A DNA stretch of 64,000 nucleotides, from positions 6,536,229 to 6,600,228 of the forward strand of contig NZ_LT607803.1 in the NCBI RefSeq assembly GCF_900090195.1, written 5' to 3'. This stretch comes from Variovorax sp. HW608. GTDB taxonomy: Bacteria; Pseudomonadota; Gammaproteobacteria; Burkholderiales; Burkholderiaceae_C. A model generated the notes under the pieces. The model ran no database searches. It was not told the origin of the DNA and worked only from the letters and a program-made list of their open reading frames with translations. The translations under genes were made by a program, and so were the position numbers. This document shows positions 50,727 through 58,528 of this stretch, one piece after another (the first letter of the stretch is position 1; every line of letters starts with the position of its first letter).

Positions 50727-51516
50727 GCGCCCGGTGCCCGCCGCGGGTTCGCCACCGCAAGCCAGCCGACGTGCCTTCCTTGGGTCTGTACTCACACCCG
50801 ACCCATCCGTCGAACCCGAGCGCGTCGATCACATCGAACAGGTAGTCGTAGTTCAGTTCGCCCAGGTCAGGTTCGTGGCGTTCGGGCACGCCCGCGATCT
50901 GCAGATGGCCGACCCGGCCGGTCGGCAGATACTGGCGCAGCTTCATCGCGACGTCACCTTCGACGATCTGGCAGTGGTACAGATCCATCTGTACCTTGAG
51001 GTTGCGCGCACCAACCGCTTGCACGACGCGGTGGGCTTCGTCCTGCCGGTTCAGGAAGAAGCCAGGAATGTCGCGCCGGTTGATCGGCTCGATCAGCACG
51101 TCGCGGCCGGCGCTCGCGGCCAGCTCGGCGGCCCATGCCAGGTTGGCCTCGTAGGCCGCCTGGAGTCGCGCGCGCTCCACGCCTTCAGGCGCAAGCCCGG
51201 CCATCACATGCACGCGAGGGCATGCCAGCACCTGCGCATACTCGAGCGCCTTGGCAAATCCGCCGCGGAATTCCGCCTCGCGCCCCGGCAAGCAGGCGGT
51301 ACCGCGCTCGCCGGCGTCCCAGTCACCTGGCGGGGCATTGAACAGGACCTGCTGCAATCCGTGGTCGGCCAGTTGCGAAGCCAGAGCTTCAGCCTCGAAG
51401 GCATAGGGAAACAGATACTCAACGGCTGTAAAGCCGTCCTGTGCGGCTGCCTGGAAGCGGTCGAGAAAAGCCAGCTCCGGATAGAGCATGCTGAGATTGG
51501 CGGCAAAACGCGGCAT
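50719..51516 (-). CDS. otnI: 2-oxo-tetronate isomerase (hydroxypyruvate isomerase family)
   Basis: This 265-residue TIM-barrel of the AP-endonuclease-2/Hyi family has metal-site acids in [14 protein letters not shown] (about residues 140-155) and [16 protein letters not shown] near the end. In the tetronate pathway OtnI interconverts 2-oxo- and 3-oxo-tetronate for phosphorylation by OtnK. It is the last gene of the operon MFS-ltnD-otnK-otnC-otnI. Hydroxypyruvate isomerase is the alternative name, but the neighbours decide. Confidence 0.88.
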   Translation of the reverse strand: MPRFAANLSMLYPELAFLDRFQAAAQDGFTAVEYLFPYAFEAEALASQLADHGLQQVLFNAPPGDWDAGERGTACLPGREAEFRGGFAKALEYAQVLACPRVHVMAGLAPEGVERARLQAAYEANLAWAAELAASAGRDVLIEPINRRDIPGFFLNRQDEAHRVVQAVGARNLKVQMDLYHCQIVEGDVAMKLRQYLPTGRVGHLQIAGVPERHEPDLGELNYDYLFDVIDALGFDGWVGCEYRPKEGTSAGLRWRTRGGHRALR

Positions 51517-51566
51517 CGGGTGCACTCCTGGATGGAAAGGAAGGGGTGAATCGCTCTCGCGCGCAG

Positions 51567-52214
51567 TCACCACTTCGCGCCGAAATCGCTGCGCAATTCA
51601 TCGATCTGCGCCGCTGTCAGAGGGGTGGGGCGAGTCATCAGCCAAAGCCGCGCCGTCTCCTCGAGTTCCTCGAGCACCGCGCTGGCCTGCGCCGGATCGG
51701 AGTGCCACACGTTGGGACCGAGCCGCTCCATCATCACGGCGCGGATCGGCGAGCCCACCGTGCGCATGTGTTCGATGCGCCGCGCCACCTCGTCACCCAT
51801 CGCCGGGTCGCCCGGCCGGTGGTAGGGAATCAGCGGGACGTGGCCGACCTTCATCACGAAGTACGGCGTGATGGGCGGGACGATGTCATCCGCATTGCCG
51901 ACGCCCGCGAGCGTCAATGCAACCAGATGGGTCGAGTGGGTGTGGATCACGCAGCGCGCCTCGGGATCGGCCGCATAGATGCGGCGATGCAGCGCCAGCG
52001 TCTTGGATGCACGGTCGCCGCCTGTCTGCACGCCTTCGCGGTTCACCTGCGCCAATCGCGCCGGGTCGAGGCCGCCGAGGCAGGCGTCTGTCGGCGTGAT
52101 CAGGAAGCCGCTGTCGGTGCGCACACTGATGTTGCCCGCCGTGGCGTGCACGTATCCGCGGGCGAACAGCGACGCGCCAACGCGGCAGATTTCCTCGCGC
52201 AGGGCGCTGGTCAT
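51567..52214 (-). CDS. otnC: 3-oxo-tetronate 4-phosphate decarboxylase (class II aldolase family)
   Basis: This 215-residue class II aldolase/adducin-fold protein binds zinc with His in [11 protein letters not shown] (H91 and H93) and a later His around position 150. [23 protein letters not shown] is the phosphate-binding start. OtnC decarboxylates 3-oxo-tetronate 4-phosphate to dihydroxyacetone phosphate. Its start overlaps the otnK stop (ATGA). Confidence 0.9.
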   Translation of the reverse strand: MTSALREEICRVGASLFARGYVHATAGNISVRTDSGFLITPTDACLGGLDPARLAQVNREGVQTGGDRASKTLALHRRIYAADPEARCVIHTHSTHLVALTLAGVGNADDIVPPITPYFVMKVGHVPLIPYHRPGDPAMGDEVARRIEHMRTVGSPIRAVMMERLGPNVWHSDPAQASAVLEELEETARLWLMTRPTPLTAAQIDELRSDFGAKW

Positions 52215-53521
52215 GCCGCCTCCAACCGATCGAAGGCCTTCGTGAAGAAATCCGTGCTTCCGAAGTTGCCGGACTTCAGCGCCACGTGCAGCGTCTCGCC
52301 GGCACAAGCCGGCGACTGCACGGCCGTCCACGGCACGCCCGGGTCGATCTGCGGGCCGATGCTCATTTGGCGGACGTCGAGTTCGCGCACCGCTGCGCCC
52401 GAAGTCTCGCCGCCGGCCACAACCAGTTGCCGCACGCCGCGCTCGACCAGCCCGAGCGCGATGCAGGACAGCGCCTGTTCGACCATCTCGCCGGCCCGGG
52501 CGACCCCAAGTTGCGCCTGCACATCCTTGACCGCCGCCGATTCGGCGGTGGCATACACCAGCACCGGCCCATCGGACACATGCTGGGCGGCCCAGGCCAA
52601 AGCCTCGCCGACCACGTCGTCGCCGGCCGCAATCGCCATCGGGTCGACAGCAAAGCTCGGCCGTCCACTGCGCTTGAAGTGCAGCACCTGCGCGTTCGTC
52701 GCCTGCGAGCAGCTCCCCGACACAACCGCACGAAGACCCGTTGCCGGTGGCAGCTTGCCGGCTCTTGCGCCTGCCCCACCTGGCTCGATGGCGGGCCAGT
52801 TCTGCGACAGGCCGATCGCCACGCCGGAACCGGCGGTCACCAGCGGCATGCCTTGCAGCGCCGCGCCGATGTGCATCAGGTCCGCGTTCGAAACCGCATC
52901 GACGACCGCGATGCGGACCCCTTCGGCCTGTAGCACCGCGAAGCGCTCGCGAATGGCGCGCGCACCCTGTGCGACCACGTCATAGGCCACCAGGCCGACC
53001 TTGTGCTTCGTCTGCATTTGAAGCACGCGCACGAGGTTGGCATCCGTCATCGGCGTCAGCGGATGGCTGCGCATGCCGCTGTCGCTGAGCAACTGGTCAC
53101 CGACGAACAGATGGCCCTTGAAGACCGTGCGCTGGTTCTCCGGAAACGCCGGGCAGGCAATGGTGAACCCGCCCTGCGGCAGATCGGAAAGCGCGTCGAG
53201 CAGCGCGTCGGTGACGGGACCGATGTTGCCCTCCGGCGTGGAGTCGAAGGTCGAGCAGTACTTGAAGTAGACCTGCTGCACCCCCTGAGCCTGCAGCCAA
53301 CGCAGCGCGGTCAGCGATTGCGCCACCGCGTCGGCCGGGGCGATGGTGCGCGACTTGAGTGCGACCACGATCGCATCGGCATCGACCGCTGCCGCTTCGT
53401 CCTCAGGCACGCCGATGATCTGTACAGTGCGCATGCCGGCGCGCACCAGGTTGTTGGCCAGGTCGGTGGCACCGGTGAAATCGTCGGCGATGCAGCCGAG
53501 CAGAGGTTGCACGGCGCTCAT
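52211..53521 (-). CDS. otnK: 3-oxo-tetronate kinase (DUF1537/four-carbon acid sugar kinase)
   Basis: This 436-residue kinase of the DUF1537 family has the N-terminal substrate motif LGCIADDFTGATDLANNLVRAGM and the C-terminal nucleotide motif VVAGGETSGAAVRELDV. It phosphorylates 3-oxo-tetronate for OtnC. It overlaps ltnD and otnC by 4 nt on each side, so the core of the operon is tightly coupled. Confidence 0.93.
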   Translation of the reverse strand: MSAVQPLLGCIADDFTGATDLANNLVRAGMRTVQIIGVPEDEAAAVDADAIVVALKSRTIAPADAVAQSLTALRWLQAQGVQQVYFKYCSTFDSTPEGNIGPVTDALLDALSDLPQGGFTIACPAFPENQRTVFKGHLFVGDQLLSDSGMRSHPLTPMTDANLVRVLQMQTKHKVGLVAYDVVAQGARAIRERFAVLQAEGVRIAVVDAVSNADLMHIGAALQGMPLVTAGSGVAIGLSQNWPAIEPGGAGARAGKLPPATGLRAVVSGSCSQATNAQVLHFKRSGRPSFAVDPMAIAAGDDVVGEALAWAAQHVSDGPVLVYATAESAAVKDVQAQLGVARAGEMVEQALSCIALGLVERGVRQLVVAGGETSGAAVRELDVRQMSIGPQIDPGVPWTAVQSPACAGETLHVALKSGNFGSTDFFTKAFDRLEAA

Positions 53522-54408
53522 TGGTCGGCCTTCGGGAGTTCGATGCCGGGGAAGATCTTGATGACCGCAGCGTCGTCTTCCTTCGCATAGCCGGCGGTCG
53601 ACGCCTGCATGAACATCTGGTGCGCAGTGCTCGCGAGCGGTAGCGGAAATTTGCTGGCGCGCGCGGTGTCGAGCACCAGCCCGAGGTCCTTGACGAAGAT
53701 GTCGACCGCCGACAGCGGCGTGTAGTCGGCCTTCAGCACGTGGGCCATGCGGTTCTCGAACATCCAGCTGTTGCCTGCGCTGTTCGTGATGACCTCGTAC
53801 AGGGCCGCGGCATTCACGCCTTCGCGAAGGCCAAGAGCCATGGCTTCGGCCGCCGCGGCGATGTGCACACCGGCCAGCAACTGGTTGATGATCTTGACCT
53901 TGCTGCCGTTGCCCGCCGTGTCGCCCAGCCGGTAGACCTTGGCGGCCATCGCTTCCAGCAAGCCCTCGCAGCAGGCGTAGGCAGCGGGCTTTCCGGACGT
54001 CATCATCGTCATTTCACCGGAGGCCGCCTTGGCGGCGCCGCCGGAGATCGGCGCATCCAGATAGTGCAGACCGAGGGCTTCGAGTCGGCCTTCAAAGGCA
54101 ATCGAAACGTTGGGGTCCACCGTGGAGCACATCACGAACAGGCTGCCGGCGGCCATCGCCGTGGCAGCGCCTTCGGCGCCAAACAGCACGGTCTCCGTCT
54201 GCTGCGCATTGACGACCACCGACACCACCACCGCGCAGGCCCGGCCCACCTCGGCGGGGGAGGCACACACGACACCGCCTTCCCGGGCGAATGCCTCGGC
54301 TGCACCCGGCCGTGCATCGCACACATGGACGGTATGCCCTGCACGCCGCAGCGACTTCGCCATGCCCGAGCCCATGGCGCCAAGACCGATGACTCCGATA
54401 TTGCTCAT
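53518..54408 (-). CDS. ltnD: L-threonate dehydrogenase (beta-hydroxyacid dehydrogenase family)
   Basis: This 296-residue NAD-dependent enzyme oxidises L-threonate to 2-oxo-tetronate. The Rossmann motif is GLGAMGSGMA (residues 8-17), the substrate motif DAPISGGAAKAASG is at about 118-131, and the catalytic lysine is about K172 in KVKIINQLL. AGGAGAG precedes the ATG. Other members of the family act on 3-hydroxyisobutyrate or tartronate; the otn genes fix the assignment. Confidence 0.9.
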   Translation of the reverse strand: MSNIGVIGLGAMGSGMAKSLRRAGHTVHVCDARPGAAEAFAREGGVVCASPAEVGRACAVVVSVVVNAQQTETVLFGAEGAATAMAAGSLFVMCSTVDPNVSIAFEGRLEALGLHYLDAPISGGAAKAASGEMTMMTSGKPAAYACCEGLLEAMAAKVYRLGDTAGNGSKVKIINQLLAGVHIAAAAEAMALGLREGVNAAALYEVITNSAGNSWMFENRMAHVLKADYTPLSAVDIFVKDLGLVLDTARASKFPLPLASTAHQMFMQASTAGYAKEDDAAVIKIFPGIELPKADQ

Positions 54409-54419
54409 GTTCTCTCTCC

Positions 54420-55733
54420 TCAACGATTGACCAATTTGGCCGGCGTCCTCAGCACCGCAATGGCGCCTGCCACCAACATGCCGGCCAGCACATACATGCC
54501 GCTCTGAGTGCTCTGCGTTGCGTCCTTCAGGAAGCCGATCAGATAGGGACTCACAAAGCCGGCCAGATTGCCCACCGAATTGATCGCAGCAATGCCTACG
54601 GCAGCGGCCGCACCGGAAAGGAATGAAGTCGGCAGCGACCAAAAGAGCGGTGCACAGGTCAGCACGCCCGCAGCAGCCAGCGAGAGCGCCGCGACGGAGA
54701 CGACGGTGTTGTGCACGAATGAAGCGGCGATGACGAAGCCGAGCGCACCGAACAAGGCCGGCACGACCAGGTGCCAGCGGCGCTCGCGGCGGGCATCGGC
54801 GCTTCGGCCGATCAGATTCATCGCCACGATTGCGCAGCCAAAGGGAATCGCGCTGAAGAGTCCGATGTTGAGATTGCCGGTGACGCCAGTGGCTTTGATC
54901 AGCGTCGGCATCCAGAACGTCAGTCCGTACTGGCCCATCACGAAGCAGAAGTAGATCAGGCACATCAGCCAAACGCGCCGGTCGCCGAAGATGGCGCCGA
55001 TGGAGTGCTTGCTTTCGGTTCCCTTTTGATCGGAGGCGATCTCGCGCTCAAGCAGCTGCTTCTCGCGCTCGTCGAGCCACTTCGCACTGCGAATGCCGTT
55101 GTCGAGGCAAGCCAAGACGACCAATCCCATCACCAGCGCAGGCAGGGCTTCGATGATGAACATCCACTGCCAGCCGCGGAAACCGCTAGCACCATGAAAG
55201 ATGTCCATGACCCAGCCGGAGAGCGGGTTGCCGAAGATGCCCGCCACGGGAATCGCCGACATGAACAGCGCAATGATCTTTGCGCGGCGGTGCGCGGGGT
55301 ACCAGTACGTCAGGTAGAGGATCACGCCAGGATAGAAACCCGCTTCGGCGATCCCGAGCAGAAAGCGCATCACGTAGAAGGTGGTTGGCGTCTGCACCCA
55401 GGCGAAGGCGGCCGACAACAGCCCCCACGTGACCATGATTCGGGCGATCCAGACCCGCGCGCCTACACGGTGCAGGAGGACGTTGCTTGGTACTTCAAAC
55501 AGAAAGTAGCCAATGAAGAAAAGACCCGCGCCCAGACCAAAGACGGTCTCGCTGAAGCCCAGGTCCTGCGACATCTGCAGTTTCGCGAAGCCCACATTGA
55601 CGCGATCGAGGTACGCAACCACGTAGCAGAGCATCAGCAACGGCACGATGCGCCAAAACACCTTTGCGTAGGTTCGGTCAGTCTCGGCGACGAGGGCAGC
55701 CCCCTCACCGGAGGCTGCGGTCAATGTGGTCAT
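54420..55733 (-). CDS. MFS transporter of the ACS (anion:cation symporter) family
   Basis: This 437-residue permease has about twelve transmembrane segments. LCYVVAYLDRVNVGFAKLQM in helix 1 and FFIGYFLFEVPSNVLLHRVGAR in helix 2 are hallmarks of the ACS family, which takes up sugar acids such as glucarate, galactonate or phthalate. It is the first gene of the threonate operon and most likely imports the tetronate substrate. Many otn clusters use TRAP transporters instead. The LacI-type operators lie just upstream. Confidence 0.9.
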   Translation of the reverse strand: MTTLTAASGEGAALVAETDRTYAKVFWRIVPLLMLCYVVAYLDRVNVGFAKLQMSQDLGFSETVFGLGAGLFFIGYFLFEVPSNVLLHRVGARVWIARIMVTWGLLSAAFAWVQTPTTFYVMRFLLGIAEAGFYPGVILYLTYWYPAHRRAKIIALFMSAIPVAGIFGNPLSGWVMDIFHGASGFRGWQWMFIIEALPALVMGLVVLACLDNGIRSAKWLDEREKQLLEREIASDQKGTESKHSIGAIFGDRRVWLMCLIYFCFVMGQYGLTFWMPTLIKATGVTGNLNIGLFSAIPFGCAIVAMNLIGRSADARRERRWHLVVPALFGALGFVIAASFVHNTVVSVAALSLAAAGVLTCAPLFWSLPTSFLSGAAAAVGIAAINSVGNLAGFVSPYLIGFLKDATQSTQSGMYVLAGMLVAGAIAVLRTPAKLVNR

Positions 55734-55767
55734 AAGGTCTCCTGGTTGCGTTGTGTCTCACCGAAAT

Positions 55768-55832
55768 GTTTGCGCAACCACAACACTTGTTTGCGCAAAC
55801 AATCTGATTTTGTTCGAATGTTTGCGCAAACA
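55768..55832. promoter_or_regulatory. Three LacI-type operators with consensus GTTTGCGCAAAC
   Basis: Site 1 (55768-55779, GTTTGCGCAACC) is imperfect. Site 2 is a perfect 16-bp palindrome (55787-55802, TTGTTTGCGCAAACAA). Site 3 is a perfect 14-bp palindrome (55819-55832). Central CG and length are typical of LacI/GalR operators. The centres are 21 and 31 bp apart, close to two and three DNA turns. They lie between the MFS gene and the divergent LacI gene. Confidence 0.9.
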
Positions 55833-55930
55833 AATAGGTACAAACCCCGGAGCTAGGCGTTGGCGCCGAACGTGAACGGTTCGAAGCGGCCGCTATGCTT
55901 TGCGTAGAGCGAAAAGCAAGCAGGCGAACA

Positions 55931-56947
55931 ATGAAAGTGCAATCCGAACCGGCGACCTCCATTACCCTGGAGGATGTGGCACGCCTGGCCGGCGTCAGCG
56001 GCATGACGGTGTCTCGCGTACTGCAAAACCACGTCAACGTCTCCGAACAAACCCGGGCCAAGGTCCAAGCCGCAGTGACCGCCCTCGGCTACGTGCCAAA
56101 TCGCTTGGCTGGCGCACTCACCACGGCAAGGACGCGATTGATTGCAGTGATCGTCCCATCACTCAGCAACATCGTTTTTCCAGAGGTACTTCGAGGCGCC
56201 AACGAGTGCCTCGACGCCGCTGGCTACCAGGCCGTCATCGGTGTTTCGGACTACGACCTCGAGAAGGAAGAACGGATCATTGCCGCGATGCAGGCGTGGC
56301 GGCCGTCCGGCTGGATTCTTGCCGGCCTCGAACACACGCCCCGTGCCCTGCAGATATTGCGCGAGGTTCGCAGTCCGGTTGTCGAAGTGATGGACACCGA
56401 CGGAGAGCCAATTGACATGGCGGTTGGGTTCTCGAATATGCAAGCAGGCCGCGACATGGGCCGGTTTCTTGCCGACATGGGGCGCCGTCGGATCGGCTAT
56501 GTGGGCGGCGATCTGAGTCGCGACCTGCGCGCCGCCAAACGGAAAGAGGGCTTTGAACAAGCACTGGCAGAAAACGGCCTGGAACTGAAGGCCCGCTTCA
56601 CCGCCCAACAGCCCTCGTCGCTGCTGCTGGGTCGGTCCGGATTGGCGCAACTGATCGCTGCTCACCCGGACTTGGATGCCGTCTACTTCTCGAACGACGA
56701 CATGGCTGTCGGTGGGCTGATGCATTGTCTGGTCGCAGGCATCGAGGTGCCGGGTCGCCTGGCGCTCGCAGGATTCAACGGACTGGAAATAGGCGAAGCC
56801 GTGCCACTTCGGCTGACGACCATCAAGTCGCCACGCCATAGCATCGGGCAACGCGCAGCCGAACACATCCTCGCCAGGTTGGCCGGGAAAGTTCCACCGC
56901 TGAGGCTGGATTTGGGGTGCGAGTTCATCGCCGGCCAGACGACATAG
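55931..56947 (+). CDS. LacI-family regulator of the tetronate operon
   Basis: This 338-residue regulator has an N-terminal helix-turn-helix and hinge (about residues 12-62: TLEDVARLAGVSGMTVSRVL and GYVPNRLAGAL) and a periplasmic-binding-like effector domain with LIAVIVPSLSN at its start. The HTH resembles GntR/IdnR-type LacI members, which bind sugar acids. It is divergent from the MFS-ltnD-otnKCI operon with three operators in between. The ATG at 55931 is the best start; earlier frame residues are Arg-rich. Confidence 0.92.
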   Translation: MKVQSEPATSITLEDVARLAGVSGMTVSRVLQNHVNVSEQTRAKVQAAVTALGYVPNRLAGALTTARTRLIAVIVPSLSNIVFPEVLRGANECLDAAGYQAVIGVSDYDLEKEERIIAAMQAWRPSGWILAGLEHTPRALQILREVRSPVVEVMDTDGEPIDMAVGFSNMQAGRDMGRFLADMGRRRIGYVGGDLSRDLRAAKRKEGFEQALAENGLELKARFTAQQPSSLLLGRSGLAQLIAAHPDLDAVYFSNDDMAVGGLMHCLVAGIEVPGRLALAGFNGLEIGEAVPLRLTTIKSPRHSIGQRAAEHILARLAGKVPPLRLDLGCEFIAGQTT

Positions 56948-57071
56948 TGTCGGGCGTGCAGGCGTGGCGGGGTCACGAGCGCGCGCTGCGGGACAACGCG
57001 GGCTGTCTGAAGCTCCGGCAGACCGCCTGCCAGTGCAAGCGCTACCATCTCTACTCGAATGGAGGTCGCGT

Positions 57072-57383
57072 ATGGCCCAGCATGCAATCACTGCCATTCA
57101 CTACGAGGGCGACAAGATCGATCTCGTGGCCGTTCATCCGGTCGTGGACAAGGAGTTCGGTTCGACAGAGTTCGAGCTTGGCGCGGCAAGGCGCATCAGC
57201 ATCGGGGAGTGCGTCAATCTCATAGCCTCCGGTGAGGAGGTCTGCCTTGCGCGGCGCACCGAAAGCCACGCATGGGAAGTCATTTGCGATGTTCAGCTCT
57301 TGCCGGGGGGACGAGACATCACCGGCGTCGACATCCTTGATCGACCCAACGGTGCCTTGCGGAACCTTCCGGCGTGGGGCTAG
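57072..57383 (+). CDS. DUF3892 family small protein
   Basis: This 103-residue protein matches the DUF3892 type: ITAIHYEGDKIDLVAVHP, then a middle section, and a C-terminal INDGRDITGVDILDRP-like end (here PGGRDITGVDILDRP). GGAGGT lies at 57061-57066. Such proteins are short, acidic and of unknown function. Confidence 0.72.
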   Translation: MAQHAITAIHYEGDKIDLVAVHPVVDKEFGSTEFELGAARRISIGECVNLIASGEEVCLARRTESHAWEVICDVQLLPGGRDITGVDILDRPNGALRNLPAWG

Positions 57384-57471
57384 TGGCTGAAGGTTCTGGC
57401 CAAGTCAACCGGGCTAAGCGGCTGGTCGCAATGAATCAGCCCAAGACCCAATACGGCAGAGCAAAACCAAA

Positions 57472-57506
57472 GAAAAACGGCCTACGCCTTGTGAGCGTAA
57501 GCCGTT
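57472..57506 (-). terminator. Intrinsic terminator of the tRNA-Pro transcript
   Basis: On the minus strand a 12-bp stem with one mismatch (arms 57506-57495 and 57487-57476) is followed by TTTTTC. It lies 18 nt past the tRNA end. Confidence 0.88.
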
Positions 57507-57523
57507 GATCCATCTGGCGATTT

Positions 57524-57600
57524 TGGTCGGTGTGAAAGGATTCGAACCTTCGACCCCTTGCACCCCATGCAAGTGCGCTACCAGGCTGCGCCACACACCG
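57524..57600 (-). tRNA. tRNA-Pro, anticodon GGG
   Basis: The 77-nt sequence starts CGGTGTG and ends CACACCG-A-CCA, with the CCA encoded. The anticodon stem CTTGC/GCAAG carries the loop ATGGGGT, giving anticodon GGG. The T-arm is GGTTCGAATCC. It is oriented with the upstream merR and ihfA genes, as is common in Burkholderiales. Confidence 0.97.
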
Positions 57601-57625
57601 AAGCTTGGATTATAGCCGTGTGAAT

Positions 57626-58090
57626 TCAGTGACTCGGCGTCAGCAGCTCACGAATTTCATTCAGTTCGCGCCGAAGGTTGAGCAACTGCGACAGGTCCAC
57701 GGTGCGAACCGGCGGCTGCGGCGCAGCCTTGTCGTCCTGAACGGCTGCGTCGAACTCCTCCTGATCGATCTCGACCGCCTCCATTCCTTCGAGCGGCACT
57801 TCGTTGCCGGACTTGCGGCGCTCGCGCTCCGACTGGACCATTTCCTGCAGCTTGTTCCGCGCACCGCTGATGGTGAAGCCCTGGTCGTACAGCAGATCGC
57901 GGATGCGCCTGATCATCAGCACTTCGTGATGCTGGTAGTAGCGCCGGTTGCCGCGCCGCTTCATGGGGCGCAGTTGCGTGAACTCCTGCTCCCAATAGCG
58001 CAGCACGTGCGGCTTGACGCCGCACAACTCCCCGACCTCACCGATCGTGAAGTAGCGTTTGACGGGTATCGGCGGGAGGGCTTTCTCCAT
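57626..58090 (-). CDS. MerR-family regulator downstream of ihfA
   Basis: This 154-residue regulator has a MerR winged helix at residues 12-55 (RYFTIGEVGELCGVKPHVLRYWE) and a helical dimer region. The C-terminus (about 90-154) is acidic in part and has no clear Cys metal ligands, so it is not a typical metal sensor. Its place between ihfA and tRNA-Pro is conserved in beta- and gammaproteobacteria; its function there is not well defined. Confidence 0.9.
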   Translation of the reverse strand: MEKALPPIPVKRYFTIGEVGELCGVKPHVLRYWEQEFTQLRPMKRRGNRRYYQHHEVLMIRRIRDLLYDQGFTISGARNKLQEMVQSERERRKSGNEVPLEGMEAVEIDQEEFDAAVQDDKAAPQPPVRTVDLSQLLNLRRELNEIRELLTPSH

Positions 58091-58156
58091 TGAAATCAAT
58101 ACGGTGCGAGCGAAACCTTAGAGGTTACTCCACCTCGGAGCGGCAAAACAAGAAAC

Positions 58157-58528
58157 CTACTCCGCGCCGAGGCTCCATTCGACCTCTTGCGGCGCATCCT
58201 CGGCGATGCTTCCGTGGATTTGTTCCTTGAGCTTGGCGCTCGCGTGGAAGGTCGCCACGCGGCGCTCGCCGATCGGAATGGCTTCACCGGTGCGCGGATT
58301 GCGCCCCGGACGAGGCGCCTTCACGCGAATCTGGAAGTTGCCGAAGCCCGAGATCTTCACGTCCGTGCCCTCGATCAGGCTGCTGGCGATCAGGTCGAAG
58401 AAAGCCTCGACCATGTCCTTGGACTCGCGCTTGTTCAGGCCGATCTGCTCGAACAGCAGATCGGCCAGGTGCGCCTTGGTCAGCGCCGGCGTTTCGAGGG
58501 CCTCGAGCGTGAATTCCATGGCGTTCAT
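58157..58528 (-). CDS. ihfA: Integration host factor subunit alpha
   Basis: This 123-residue DNA-bending protein has the HU/IHF fold, with the arm GRNPRTGEAIPI (about residues 75-86) containing the proline that intercalates in DNA. TKAHLADLLFEQIGLNKRESKDMVE is the N-terminal dimer region. It overlaps the pheT stop (ATGA), as in many bacteria. The C-terminal tail after about residue 105 is longer and more acidic than in E. coli. Confidence 0.96.
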   Translation of the reverse strand: MNAMEFTLEALETPALTKAHLADLLFEQIGLNKRESKDMVEAFFDLIASSLIEGTDVKISGFGNFQIRVKAPRPGRNPRTGEAIPIGERRVATFHASAKLKEQIHGSIAEDAPQEVEWSLGAE

